A stretch of 9,318 nt of DNA from Kmv34 sp964524965 (GTDB taxonomy: Bacteria > Aerophobota > Aerophobia > Aerophobales > B3-G15): positions 1 through 9,318 of the forward strand of contig CAZGDY010000068.1 of NCBI GenBank assembly GCA_964524965.1. The letters are read 5' to 3'. A program made the position numbers and the translations under genes. Below the pieces are notes generated by a model. The model saw nothing but the letters and a program-made list of their open reading frames with translations. It was not told where the DNA came from and made no database searches. Below are positions 1-7,207 of this stretch, piece by piece. Within the stretch, counting starts at the first letter, position 1. Each line of letters opens with the position of its first letter.

Positions 1-85
1 GTATGTCACCAATTCTATATAATATTATCGGATGTGGATACTGCGGTTTGAAGATTTATACAAAGAATGTAGGCACTAAATCTAG

Positions 86-379
86 TTAAAATTCGCCCTT
101 TAGTTTATTCAAAAATACTACAAGTCTTTCAAAATCCAGTGCTTTCAACATAGATATTTTTCGTTCCCAATCGTCATCAGAATATCCCGCAAGCCTTTTT
201 TGTATTTCTAAGGCTATCTTAAAGTTTGTTTCTATTTGCTCTTTCCATTTCCAAAGAATATCTTCTGAACAGGTAATGTTAACCTGGAGAAAACGGTGGT
301 TTAGCGTTTTTATCTGAACCAAAACCTCTGTATTTTCTAAACGGCTTATTTTTTCGCCATAACCGGTCATACTTTTCAA
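86..379 (-). CDS. Small protein with a YicC-like N-terminus (97 aa)
   Basis: The start is TTG at 379, supported by AAAGGG seven bases upstream. The first ~45 residues carry the hallmark of the YicC/YloC family: a KSMTGYG opening and a V-Q-I-K-T-L-N-H-R-F-L segment (residues ~21-31). YicC proteins are about 290 residues and were recently linked to RNA turnover as endoribonucleases. This one ends at 97. The RG[KR]V segment that normally follows is absent; instead there is a charged, probably helical tail (about 55-97, including DDDWERK and LNKLKGEF). No other frame in the ~85 bases to the left edge restores YicC sequence. It is either a truncated and diverged relic or a distinct small protein using the YicC N-terminal fold. 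It has its own strong promoter at 549-576. The N-terminal similarity is clear; the function is unknown. Confidence 0.6.
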   Translation of the reverse strand: MKSMTGYGEKISRLENTEVLVQIKTLNHRFLQVNITCSEDILWKWKEQIETNFKIALEIQKRLAGYSDDDWERKISMLKALDFERLVVFLNKLKGEF

Positions 380-405
380 TAGCTTACCCTTTACAAAGAA
401 GAATT

Positions 406-441
406 TATCCTCTCCTTCATTTTAGCTCGACCGAGAGGATA
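406..441 (-). promoter_or_regulatory. Hairpin in the leader of the YicC-like gene
   Basis: In the transcript running leftward from 549, TATCCTCTC (441-433) is perfectly complementary to GAGAGGATA (414-406), giving a 9-bp stem with an 18-nt loop. It lies 13 bases upstream of the AAAGGG ribosome binding site of the 379 start. The 3' arm overlaps a nine-codon ATG mini-ORF (420-391) that stops at that ribosome binding site. No U-run follows, so it is not an intrinsic terminator. A role in translation or RNA stability is inference only. Confidence 0.4.
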
Positions 442-548
442 TCTTAGTTTTTTAACTTTGGGTTTAACTTAGAAGGCAAGGGATAAATAAATTTTTTGAA
501 ATAACTCCTATTGCCAAAAGAGCTGTTTTTACTAAACAGTTTTTAAGA

Positions 549-576
549 ATTATATCTTAAAAACCTTTATTGTCAA
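549..576 (-). promoter_or_regulatory. Sigma-70-type promoter for the YicC-like gene
   Basis: Read on the minus strand, TTGACA (576-571) is followed after 16 bases by TATAAT (554-549). Both hexamers are perfect consensus; the spacing is one base short of optimal. Transcription should start near 542, leaving a leader of about 160 nt before the TTG start at 379. This separates the YicC-like gene from the biosynthetic operon ending at 630. Confidence 0.75.
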
Positions 577-629
577 CTAGCCCATCTTTCTTGGTTTATT
601 CGGAAAACTTTAGCTGAATATTGCTATGA

Positions 630-1382
630 TTAAGACCCTGGTTTTATTTTGTTTAGAAAAAACTTCTCAAGGGAAGAAAAATTAGAAAGGATGGATTTTG
701 TACTCTCGACACATAAAAGCTCTCCCCGATGAAGAATGCCAATTTTATCACATATTTGTTCTACTTCTGCTAAAATATGAGAAGAGAAAAAAACAGTTTT
801 CCCCTCTTTTTTTAAACTAAGCACTACCTCTTTTACTATTTTCCGTCCCATCGGGTCCAGCCCACTTAATGGTTCATCAAGAAAGACGATGTCGGGGTTA
901 TTTATCAAAGAAGAAGCAATGGCCAAGCGCTGATTCATCCCTTTGGAAAATTCCACTATTCTTGTTTTAGCGGCTGATTTAATTTGCAAAAGCTCTAAAA
1001 GCTGATTTGTTCTGTATTGGTTCTGGGATTTACTTAAACCAAAAAGCTTCCCGCAAAAAAGCAAAAATTCTTTCCCGCTAAAAAAATCGTAAAGTTTCGG
1101 TTCTTCTGGTAAATAACCCAATTTTCTTTTTATATTAGCATCAACCTGATTCTTGCCCATTATCTGGAATTTTCCCCATCCAGGACGTACAAAACCCAGT
1201 AATATTTTAAGCACAGTGGTTTTTCCTGCTGCGTTTAATCCCAGCATACCGAAAATTTCCCCTTTTCCTATTTTTAGGCTGAGATTTTTAAGAGCTAGAA
1301 CTTTTCTTTTTTTAAGAAAGCCTTGGTAACTGGTATAAATTTTACCTAAATTTTCTATTTTGATTGGCAATGGTTGTTTCAA
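630..1382 (-). CDS. ABC transporter ATP-binding protein, ABC-2/CcmA-like (250 aa)
   Basis: This is the ATP-hydrolysing subunit of an ABC-2 type exporter or permease, acting at the cytoplasmic face of the membrane. Visible motifs in order: Walker A GLNAAGKT (48-55), a LPEEP stretch in the Q-loop region (91-95) typical of this subfamily, signature FSKGM (145-149), Walker B DIVFLDEP (164-171), D-loop SGLDP (173-177) and the H-loop histidine (H202). The start is TTG at 1382, inside the 3' end of folK (41-nt overlap), with TAAGG nearby; a second in-frame TTG lies four codons on. Length matches a stand-alone nucleotide-binding domain. No permease gene follows: downstream there are 250 nt without a credible gene and then the YicC-like gene. 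The substrate cannot be deduced. Transport could require a permease encoded elsewhere. Confidence 0.9.
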   Translation of the reverse strand: MKQPLPIKIENLGKIYTSYQGFLKKRKVLALKNLSLKIGKGEIFGMLGLNAAGKTTVLKILLGFVRPGWGKFQIMGKNQVDANIKRKLGYLPEEPKLYDFFSGKEFLLFCGKLFGLSKSQNQYRTNQLLELLQIKSAAKTRIVEFSKGMNQRLAIASSLINNPDIVFLDEPLSGLDPMGRKIVKEVVLSLKKEGKTVFFSSHILAEVEQICDKIGILHRGELLCVESTKSILSNFSSLEKFFLNKIKPGS

Positions 1383-1848
1383 CTTTTTCTACCTTAGAGA
1401 GATCCTGAAGCTCATTAAGTATAACTTGGATGCTTTTTTCAAGAAGGGGGTGTTTAAGCTGAGGGTTTATTTCGGCTAAGGGTACAAGAACAAACCGACG
1501 CTGATGTGCTCTTGGATGAGGAATAGTCAAATTTTCCATTTTTATGATTTTTTCTTCAAAAAACAAAATATCAAGGTCGATTGTTCTTTTTTCTTTTTTC
1601 CCTCTAACTCTTCCCATTTCTTTTTCTATTTGCAAGAGATGTTTTAGGAGTTGAAGAGGTTCTTTTTCTGTTTGTCCTCCTACCACGCAATTTATGAACC
1701 ATCCCCCTTTTATTTCCACAGGTTGTGTAAGGTACGGGGAGGAGATTTTCTCAATTAAAATAACATCTTTTAATTTTTTTACAGCCAACTGAATATTTTG
1801 TAAGCGTTTGCCGCTGTTGGTACCTAAGCTTATATAAATTTGAGCCAT
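1342..1848 (-). CDS. folK: 2-amino-4-hydroxy-6-hydroxymethyldihydropteridine pyrophosphokinase (HPPK, 168 aa)
   Basis: HPPK transfers pyrophosphate from ATP to 6-hydroxymethyl-7,8-dihydropterin, the step before dihydropteroate synthase in folate synthesis; it is cytosolic. Evidence: the N-terminal ISLGTN strand and loop (6-11), the metal-binding aspartates in IDLDIL (90-95; D91 and D93), and the TIPHPR segment (109-113) with a conserved LVPLAEI tail (121-127). The basic stretch before IDLDIL reads KKEKR rather than the usual RWGPR-like motif, a modest divergence. Length is normal. The ATG at 1848 lies 92 nt after the dapA stop and lacks a strong Shine-Dalgarno; no terminator is visible between them, so readthrough is likely. 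The 3' end overlaps the ABC ATPase gene by 41 nt. The family call is firm. Confidence 0.92.
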   Translation of the reverse strand: MAQIYISLGTNSGKRLQNIQLAVKKLKDVILIEKISSPYLTQPVEIKGGWFINCVVGGQTEKEPLQLLKHLLQIEKEMGRVRGKKEKRTIDLDILFFEEKIIKMENLTIPHPRAHQRRFVLVPLAEINPQLKHPLLEKSIQVILNELQDLSKVEKVETTIANQNRKFR

Positions 1849-1940
1849 TTTTAAATAATTTTTACCACTAACTTCTTTTCCCTTTACTGTTTGCTATTTT
1901 TCGGGTTTTACCTGTTTCATTAAGAAGCGAGGCTCTTTTT

Positions 1941-2822
1941 TTAAATTAACCCACATTGAGTGAGAATTTTTTCCAATTTCTCTTCATTTTCTTTTTCCAT
2001 TTCTTCTAAGGGTAATCTCCACTCTTTTGGGATCATTTTGAGCTTGGCCATAGCAGTTTTTACTGGGATAGGATTAGTTTCGATAAACATGGCCTTAAAT
2101 AAAGGGAAAAGTTTGTAGTGTAGTTCTTTTGCTCTTTCAGCATTTCCCTCTAACCAAGTTTTAACTAATTGAGCTATTTGCTGGGGTAAAATATTGGCCA
2201 GCACCGAGATTACTCCCATCCCGCCCAGAGCAAGAATGGGGAAAGTAAGAGAATCATCTCCAGAAAGAACGGAAAATCCAGGCTGACAGGAAGAAATAAT
2301 CTCAGAGACCTGGTCTATTTTCCCCGAAGCCTCTTTTATTCCGGCTATATTTTTGAGTTTGCTTAGAGTTGCTACTGTAGAAGGAAGTATATTTACTCCG
2401 GTGCGAGAGGGAACGTTATAAATAATTATAGGTAACCCTATTTCCGAGAGTTTTTGATAATGACTTTTCATTCCTTTCTGAGTAGGTTTATTATAGTAAG
2501 GAGTGATAATAAGTGCAGCATCAGCACCTATTTCTTTAGCGTAAATTGTAAGTTCTACGGCTTCTTTTGTTGAATTAGAGCCAGTCCCTGCAATTACAGG
2601 AACTCTTCCTTTAACCTCTTCTACGGTTATCCGGATTAACTTTTTGTGTTCTTCATGGGATAAACTAGGAGATTCGCCCGTTGTTCCACAGGGAACTATC
2701 CCATTTACCCCTTTTTCCAGTTGGAATTGAATGAGTCCCCGAAAGTTATCCTCGTCTATTTCCCCTTTTCTGAAAGGTGTCACTATGGCCACAAAACATC
2801 CTTTGAACACATTTTTTTCCAT
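1941..2822 (-). CDS. dapA: 4-hydroxy-tetrahydrodipicolinate synthase (293 aa)
   Basis: DapA condenses pyruvate with aspartate semialdehyde, the committed step of the diaminopimelate/lysine branch. It is a cytosolic TIM-barrel Schiff-base aldolase. Seen here: the substrate-loop GTTGE (46-50), TPYYNKP (107-113), the catalytic tyrosine in YNVPSRTG (Y135) and the Schiff-base lysine in GIKEASG (K163). Length equals the usual ~292 residues. The ATG at 2822 immediately follows the stop codon of the lysA-dapF fusion, with the strong Shine-Dalgarno AAGGGGGG inside that gene's last codons, so the two are probably translationally coupled. dapB, which acts next, is not adjacent. Confidence 0.97.
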   Translation of the reverse strand: MEKNVFKGCFVAIVTPFRKGEIDEDNFRGLIQFQLEKGVNGIVPCGTTGESPSLSHEEHKKLIRITVEEVKGRVPVIAGTGSNSTKEAVELTIYAKEIGADAALIITPYYNKPTQKGMKSHYQKLSEIGLPIIIYNVPSRTGVNILPSTVATLSKLKNIAGIKEASGKIDQVSEIISSCQPGFSVLSGDDSLTFPILALGGMGVISVLANILPQQIAQLVKTWLEGNAERAKELHYKLFPLFKAMFIETNPIPVKTAMAKLKMIPKEWRLPLEEMEKENEEKLEKILTQCGLI

Positions 2823-4904
2823 TTAGATACCCCCCTTATAGACTATATTTGCTTCTCCTTCTAAGAAAACATTGTTAAATTTAGTTTCTTTTAATTGGAA
2901 CCATACAGTAACCTCTCCTCCTTTTGTTAAGACTCTAATCGGAGAAGTAAGTTTGTTAACAAGGGCACTTATTAAAGCTGAAGCTACAGCTCCTGTTCCA
3001 CAACTTAGCGTTTCATTCTCTACTCCCCTTTCATAAGTTCTGATTGACACTTTGTCTTTTTCCACCTTGGTAAAATCCACGTTAGTCCCCTGAGGATGAA
3101 AAAATTTATGGAATCTTATTTTTGCTCCCAATTCTTTTGCAGAAATTTTATCTAAATTAGAGGAGAAAAGAATAAAGTGAGGTACGCCTGTGTTTATATG
3201 ATATCCTTTAAAAGTTTTTCCGTCAATATTTAATTCAGTAACCTCTCTCAAATCAGAAGGGTTTCCCATTTTTATTTTAATTTTAGTTCCCTTTATTTTA
3301 GCAGCAATTTTGCCGGATAGGGTTTGGAAATGACATTCCTTACCAATAATTCCCTTCAGGTAAGCAAAAAGAACAGCACATCTTGCTCCATTCCCACACA
3401 TCTCCGCCTCCGAGCCGTCAGAGTTAAAAATATGCATGGTAAAATCAGCTTCTTTTGCTTTTTCAATAAGGATAAGCCCATCTGCTCCTATTCCTGTTTT
3501 TCTTTGACAAAAATTACGAGCAAATTGCACTTTTTCCTTAACGATTCCTTTTCTATTATCGATGAGGATAAAGTCATTACCAGTTCCTTCCATTTTCCAG
3601 AACTGAATATTGGGATAGGAGAGAGAGGAAGCATCTTTTGGCGAATATGAATTTTTGAGGGAAATTTTCTGACCTCGGATTAAATCCTGATAGTTTTCTC
3701 TTTCTCTTATCACCCACCACTTATCTTTTTTTACCAGAACCTCGCTGGGTCTTGTTCTACCGTTATAATTGGAGCTCATAGAGAATCCATAGGCGCCCGC
3801 ATCTAAAATAGCTAAAAGCCCTCCCTTCTCAATAAAGGGAAGTTCTGCGTCTTGAAGGAAAAAATCTCCTGATTCACAAACTGGACCAACTACATTAACC
3901 TTTAAAAGTGATTGTTGAGAGGGTTTTTTTACAGGAATAATTTGATGGTAAGCCCCATAAAGAGAAGGTCTTATAAGATCGTTCATTCCAGCATCTACTA
4001 TGAAAAATCTTTTAATTGCCCCTTTTTTTCTGTAAGTTAACCTCGTTACTAAAACTCCGCTATTTCCCACTATGTATCTTCCCGGCTCCAGAATTAAGCG
4101 CATATCTTTAGGGAAAAGGGGAGAAATTTGTTGAGCTAACTTCTCTACAGAAAGTTTTTTCTCTCTCTTTCTATAATTAATACCAAATCCTCCTCCCATA
4201 TCTAAGTAGGTAAGTTTTATGCCATTTTTTTGCAATTCTCCCAGGAAATTTTTTAATTTTTTTAAGGTTTTAAGGTATGGTTCTATATTAGTGATTTGAG
4301 AACCAATGTGGACGTGAATACCCATTGCTTTAAGAGTTTCAGTTTGTCTAATTTTCTGGTACAGTTTCTCAGCCTCATCAAAAGATACTCCAAATTTATT
4401 CTCTTTTTTACCGGTAGTGATATAATGATGAGTTTCAGGGTCAATGTCGGGATTTATCCTTAGGGAAATAGGAGCTTTTTCTCTTAATTTTTCAGCTACT
4501 CCAGCAATTTCTTCCAATTCTTCTTCTGATTCCACGTTAAAAAGAAGAATCTTTTTTTTAAGGGCGTATTCAATTTCTTCTAAGGTTTTACCCACCCCCG
4601 CATAAACTATTTTTTCAGGAGTAAAGCCAGCCCGAAGAGCTGTGTATAGTTCTCCTCCTGATACTACATCTGCTCCTGCCCCTAAAGAAGATAAAATATT
4701 GCATAAGGTAAGATTGGAATTAGCTTTAAGAGAATAACATATTAAAGGATTAAAAGATGCAAAAGCTTTTTCCACTGCTTGAAAATTTTCCATTAAAGTT
4801 CTGTAGCTGTAAATATAAAGGGGAGTTCCTACCTGGTGAGCAATATCTTTTATCGCGCTTTTTTCACAAAAAAGCTCGTTTTTTTGGTACTGGAAATGAT
4901 TCAT
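2823..4904 (-). CDS. lysA-dapF: Fused diaminopimelate decarboxylase-diaminopimelate epimerase (693 aa)
   Basis: One uninterrupted frame encodes two enzymes. Residues ~1-415 are LysA, a PLP fold-type III decarboxylase converting meso-DAP to lysine: PLP lysine in YSLKAN (K60), HIGSQ (199-203), GGGFG (237-241), EPGR (273-276) and the active-site cysteine of CESGD (C343). Residues ~433-693 are DapF, which converts LL-DAP to meso-DAP: FWKMEGTGNDF opening (435-445), first catalytic cysteine in MCGNGARC (C503) and second in SCGTGA (C635). Both halves are near full length with all key residues, joined by a ~17-residue serine-rich linker (416-432) with no start codon at the expected DapF start. The domain order is reverse to pathway order. 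The ATG at 4904 lies one base after the argH stop, with GAGAG as ribosome binding site. Co-fused active sites are inferred to couple meso-DAP synthesis and use. Confidence 0.95.
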   Translation of the reverse strand: MNHFQYQKNELFCEKSAIKDIAHQVGTPLYIYSYRTLMENFQAVEKAFASFNPLICYSLKANSNLTLCNILSSLGAGADVVSGGELYTALRAGFTPEKIVYAGVGKTLEEIEYALKKKILLFNVESEEELEEIAGVAEKLREKAPISLRINPDIDPETHHYITTGKKENKFGVSFDEAEKLYQKIRQTETLKAMGIHVHIGSQITNIEPYLKTLKKLKNFLGELQKNGIKLTYLDMGGGFGINYRKREKKLSVEKLAQQISPLFPKDMRLILEPGRYIVGNSGVLVTRLTYRKKGAIKRFFIVDAGMNDLIRPSLYGAYHQIIPVKKPSQQSLLKVNVVGPVCESGDFFLQDAELPFIEKGGLLAILDAGAYGFSMSSNYNGRTRPSEVLVKKDKWWVIRERENYQDLIRGQKISLKNSYSPKDASSLSYPNIQFWKMEGTGNDFILIDNRKGIVKEKVQFARNFCQRKTGIGADGLILIEKAKEADFTMHIFNSDGSEAEMCGNGARCAVLFAYLKGIIGKECHFQTLSGKIAAKIKGTKIKIKMGNPSDLREVTELNIDGKTFKGYHINTGVPHFILFSSNLDKISAKELGAKIRFHKFFHPQGTNVDFTKVEKDKVSIRTYERGVENETLSCGTGAVASALISALVNKLTSPIRVLTKGGEVTVWFQLKETKFNNVFLEGEANIVYKGGI

Positions 4905-4905
4905 A

Positions 4906-6276
4906 TTATCTCTCTACTTTTTCTTTAGCAAGCTTTATCTGATTTTTTAAGCTTTCTTTACCAGTCCCTCCCGATGATTCTTTGTTTTCTACACACACTT
5001 TGAGGGTTATTCTTTGCCTAACATCTTTTCCAAAAAGAGGAGAAAACTTTTTATATTCCTGCAAAGTCAGGTCGGGAAATTTTTTTTTATTTTCAATGCA
5101 CCACCTGACCATTTTTCCCACTATGTGGTGAGCACTTCGAAAAGCAACACCTTTTTCCACCAGGTATTCTGCAAGGTCAGTTGCTGCAAAAAAACCTTCT
5201 TCCGCTTTTTCTCTCATTTTTTCCGGATTAAACTTAGCATTTTCCATAAGTTTTGTCAGTACTTTCAGGGAAAGATTGATTTCTTCTACAACCTGGAAAA
5301 AGAAAGATTTATCTTCCTGCATATCCCTGTTATAAGATAAGGGTAAAGCTTTCATTGTGGTAAGTAGGGATATTAAGCTTGCGTAGACTTTTCCTGTTTT
5401 TCCCCTTATGAGCTCTAATGCATCCGGGTTTTTTTTGTGAGGCATTAAACTAGAACCAGTAGAAAAAGCCTCACCAATTTCTATAAAATTAAAAAGGGGA
5501 GAGGACCAAAGGATAATGTCCTCACAAAGACGAGAGAAATGCATTGCCATTATGCTACAACAAGCGAGAAATTCAATTAAATAATCTCGATCACTCACTG
5601 TATCTATGCTATTTTCAGTTATCGCAGGGAAATCAAGAAGCCTTGCCGTATATTCTCTATCAATAGGAAGAGAAGTACCAGCCAGAGCTCCTGCCCCCAG
5701 GGGGCATATATTTACTCTTTTATACATGTCTTGAAAACGTTGTTTATCTCTTTGAAGCATCCAAAAATAAGCTAAAATATGGTGTGCAAGCGATACAGGT
5801 TGAGCGTACTGAAGATGGGTATAGCCTGGAATAATTACACTCTTATTAACTTCAGCAATCTTTAAAAGGGTTAATTGGAAATTGCAGATAAGAGATAGAA
5901 TTTGGCTAATCTCATCTTTTAAATAAAGTTTTTCATCTAAAGCTACCTGGTCATTACGAGAACGTGCTGCGTGAAGTTTTTTCCCTACTTCTTTTTCTCT
6001 TTTTATAAGTTCCTCTTCTACGGCCATGTGGATGTCTTCTTTTCCGGAAAGATCAATTTTATTTTTCCTGATATCTTTTTCAATTTCTTTTAGAGATTTA
6101 ATTATTTTTTCTGCTTCTTCTTTTTTTATAATTTTGCATTTTGCCAACATTCCAACGTGAGCTATGCTACCTTTAATATCGTAGCTGCACAGTTTTTTAT
6201 CTACTTTAATGGAAAAAGTAAGTTCTTTTACCAGAGGATGAAGGTCCTCTTTAAATCTTCCTTTCCAAAGACTCAT
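4906..6276 (-). CDS. argH: Argininosuccinate lyase (456 aa)
   Basis: ArgH splits argininosuccinate into arginine and fumarate, the last step of arginine synthesis; it is a cytosolic homotetramer of the fumarase/aspartase superfamily. Counting from the 6276 start: MSLWKGRF opening (1-8), LHAARSRNDQ (101-110, usually LHT-A/G-RSRNDQ), the catalytic histidine in GYTHLQ (H154), and the superfamily signature GSSLMPHKKNP (274-284) containing the catalytic serine loop. The frame is open 24 codons farther up to 6348, but ArgH proteins begin at the equivalent of MSLW, AGAAAGG precedes the 6276 ATG, and 456 residues is the family norm, so 6276 is preferred. The fumarate lyase motif is intact. argG is not in the window. 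The stop is one base before the lysA-dapF start. Confidence 0.96.
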   Translation of the reverse strand: MSLWKGRFKEDLHPLVKELTFSIKVDKKLCSYDIKGSIAHVGMLAKCKIIKKEEAEKIIKSLKEIEKDIRKNKIDLSGKEDIHMAVEEELIKREKEVGKKLHAARSRNDQVALDEKLYLKDEISQILSLICNFQLTLLKIAEVNKSVIIPGYTHLQYAQPVSLAHHILAYFWMLQRDKQRFQDMYKRVNICPLGAGALAGTSLPIDREYTARLLDFPAITENSIDTVSDRDYLIEFLACCSIMAMHFSRLCEDIILWSSPLFNFIEIGEAFSTGSSLMPHKKNPDALELIRGKTGKVYASLISLLTTMKALPLSYNRDMQEDKSFFFQVVEEINLSLKVLTKLMENAKFNPEKMREKAEEGFFAATDLAEYLVEKGVAFRSAHHIVGKMVRWCIENKKKFPDLTLQEYKKFSPLFGKDVRQRITLKVCVENKESSGGTGKESLKNQIKLAKEKVER

Positions 6277-6452
6277 AGTTTTTACCTTTCTTAATTGCCA
6301 TCGGTCAAAGGGCTTATGAATATTCCTCGGAAAACATCTTTGCAACAAGCATTACTTTAATTTGTTTTTTAAATTAACTGTCCATGTCCGATTGTAAAGC
6401 TTTGAATTTGATTGAAAACTTATCTGGCCAAGATGGACTATTAAACTATTAA

Positions 6453-6671
6453 CTAATTATGGCAGCCGGCGCAACTTGAAGCTGCACAGGTGGAACATCC
6501 TTTTCCCGTTATATTTCCTTCAGAGGTTCTGGCGGTGAAAAAGCGAGGGAGGAGTTTTTCTACTTGAGAGCTTCCACACTCATTGCAGTTTACCGTATCT
6601 TCTTTGCCCATTCCACATAAGGTTGTAAACTCTTTCTTGCATCGGCTACATTTATATCTGTAAAGGGGCAT
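6453..6671 (-). CDS. FmdB-family zinc-ribbon protein (72 aa)
   Basis: A small predicted zinc-binding protein. It opens MPLYRYKC, and the first ribbon has paired cysteines C8/C11 and C29/C32, the FmdB/CxxC_CxxC_SSSS arrangement. A second cysteine cluster (C59, C62, C67, C70) lies in the Ser/Ala-rich C-terminus, ending GCHN. Members were named for a putative regulator of formamidase or formate dehydrogenase genes, but the function is not established. TAGGA stands about 9 bases before the ATG. It precedes argH by 176 nt on the same strand; no terminator is visible between them, so it may be the first gene of the operon. Confidence 0.88.
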   Translation of the reverse strand: MPLYRYKCSRCKKEFTTLCGMGKEDTVNCNECGSSQVEKLLPRFFTARTSEGNITGKGCSTCAASSCAGCHN

Positions 6672-6757
6672 TTTTTTATTCCTAATTGTTAGTTTCTTTC
6701 TGTAAATTATGCATAAAGCTCTAATTGCTTATTTTTTACAAGCTCGATGGCTGTTAC

Positions 6758-6785
6758 ATTATACCTATTGGTTAATAAAAATCAA
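6758..6785 (-). promoter_or_regulatory. Probable sigma-70-type promoter for fmdB and the biosynthetic operon
   Basis: On the minus strand a perfect TATAAT (6763-6758) is preceded after 16 bases by TTGATT (6785-6780), which matches four of six -35 positions. Transcription would start near 6751, about 80 nt before the FmdB gene. It overlaps the last codons of the doubtful 75-codon ORF. It is the best promoter candidate upstream of argH. Confidence 0.45.
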
Positions 6786-6992
6786 ATTAATCGATAGTTC
6801 ATTAAGAGGATCCCTTATTTTTTTTCTTATCCAATTCACAAAAAAGGTTAAAAGGTAAAAAATATCTATCCAGAACCAGCTTATAAGCCATGCTGTCATT
6901 AGGTTGTAGGGATAGAGGGATTGGTTTTCTGAAGATGGTATTTTATTTTGCACCTTAGCTTGCATTAGGCCAATATCCAGTAGCAGGAGCAC
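6765..6992 (-). CDS. Possible small membrane protein (75 aa), doubtful
   Basis: A GTG-initiated frame whose product has an N-terminal hydrophobic run and a second strongly hydrophobic segment (about 33-53, rich in Trp, Phe, Leu and Ile) followed by the basic cluster RKKIR, as expected for a small inner-membrane protein. The same frame is open about 13 codons farther upstream, where SILSCVCFVLLLL would complete a signal-anchor, but no ATG, GTG or TTG begins it there. An ATG with AAGG directly against it (near 7028) opens a different frame that soon stops. Either the gene has a frameshift near its start, begins at GTG 6992, or is not a gene. No family recognised. Confidence 0.3.
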   Translation of the reverse strand: MLLLLDIGLMQAKVQNKIPSSENQSLYPYNLMTAWLISWFWIDIFYLLTFFVNWIRKKIRDPLNELSINLIFINQ

Positions 6993-7082
6993 AAAACAGA
7001 CACAGCTTAAAATACTTATTTTTATCCATCCTTAATAAAACCCTTATCATCGTAACTCAAGCTAAATTAAATAAGTTGCAAG

Positions 7083-7120
7083 GAATTCATTCCCGAAATT
7101 CGGGAGTTCATTCCCAAATT
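7083..7120. repeat. Palindrome with direct repeat; possible enhancer site
   Basis: TCCCGAA-A-TTCGGGA (7091-7105) is a perfect 7+1+7 palindrome. It overlaps two near-identical direct copies, GAATTCATTCCCGAAATT (7083-7100) and GAGTTCATTCCCAAATT (7104-7120), with a 21-bp period, about two helical turns. The centre lies about 120 bp upstream of the start predicted for the sigma-54 promoter at 7191-7207, the usual place for an enhancer-binding activator site. It could instead be a dispersed intergenic palindromic repeat. The structure is seen; the role is inferred. Confidence 0.55.
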
Positions 7121-7190
7121 TTACCTGACAACCCCAGGACTTAATTTCACAAGTTCCTTGGCAGATAAAGAATTGCGGTATTCTTTCATT
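7121..7190. other. Non-coding spacer
   Basis: Part of the 700-nt interval between the last minus-strand frame and the first plus-strand one. Within this sub-segment there is no credible gene on either strand and no clear motif. The stretch 6993-7082 to its left is likewise empty apart from the possible 5' extension of the small membrane ORF. Confidence 0.5.
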
Positions 7191-7207
7191 TTGGCACACT
7201 TTTTGCT
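7191..7207 (+). promoter_or_regulatory. Sigma-54 (RpoN) promoter
   Basis: TTGGCACACTTTTTGCT matches the -24/-12 consensus TTGGCAC-N5-TTGC[AT]. The invariant GG (7193-7194) and GC (7205-7206) are separated by exactly 10 bases, as RpoN requires. Transcription would begin near 7218 and run into the riboswitch leader and the surface-protein gene. RpoN promoters need an ATP-dependent enhancer-binding activator, and the palindrome at 7083-7120 is in a suitable position for one. Confidence 0.75.

Noticed and set aside
3..89. A plus-strand frame ending at 89 (28 codons from an ATG at 3), possibly the tail of a gene entering from the left
   Set aside because: It is too short to judge, has no recognisable motif beyond GCGYCG, and overlaps the stop of the YicC-like gene.
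3324..5340. Plus-strand frames at 3324-3650, 4757-4942 and 5014-5340
   Set aside because: They lie opposite well-supported lysA-dapF and argH, with no Shine-Dalgarno or family resemblance.
6277..6348. A 24-codon N-terminal extension of argH
   Set aside because: ArgH proteins begin at the equivalent of MSLW; the internal ATG at 6276 has a good ribosome binding site and gives the normal family length.
6371..6398. A promoter directly upstream of argH (TTTACA, 16 bases, TAATTT)
   Set aside because: The -10 matches only three of six positions; not distinguishable from AT-rich background.
7083..7120. CRISPR array or insertion-sequence end
   Set aside because: Only two short copies with a 21-bp period, no spacers, no transposase and no target duplication visible.
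7158..7177. A second sigma-54-like element (TTGGCAG then TTGCGG)
   Set aside because: The GG and GC are 13 bases apart instead of the required 10.
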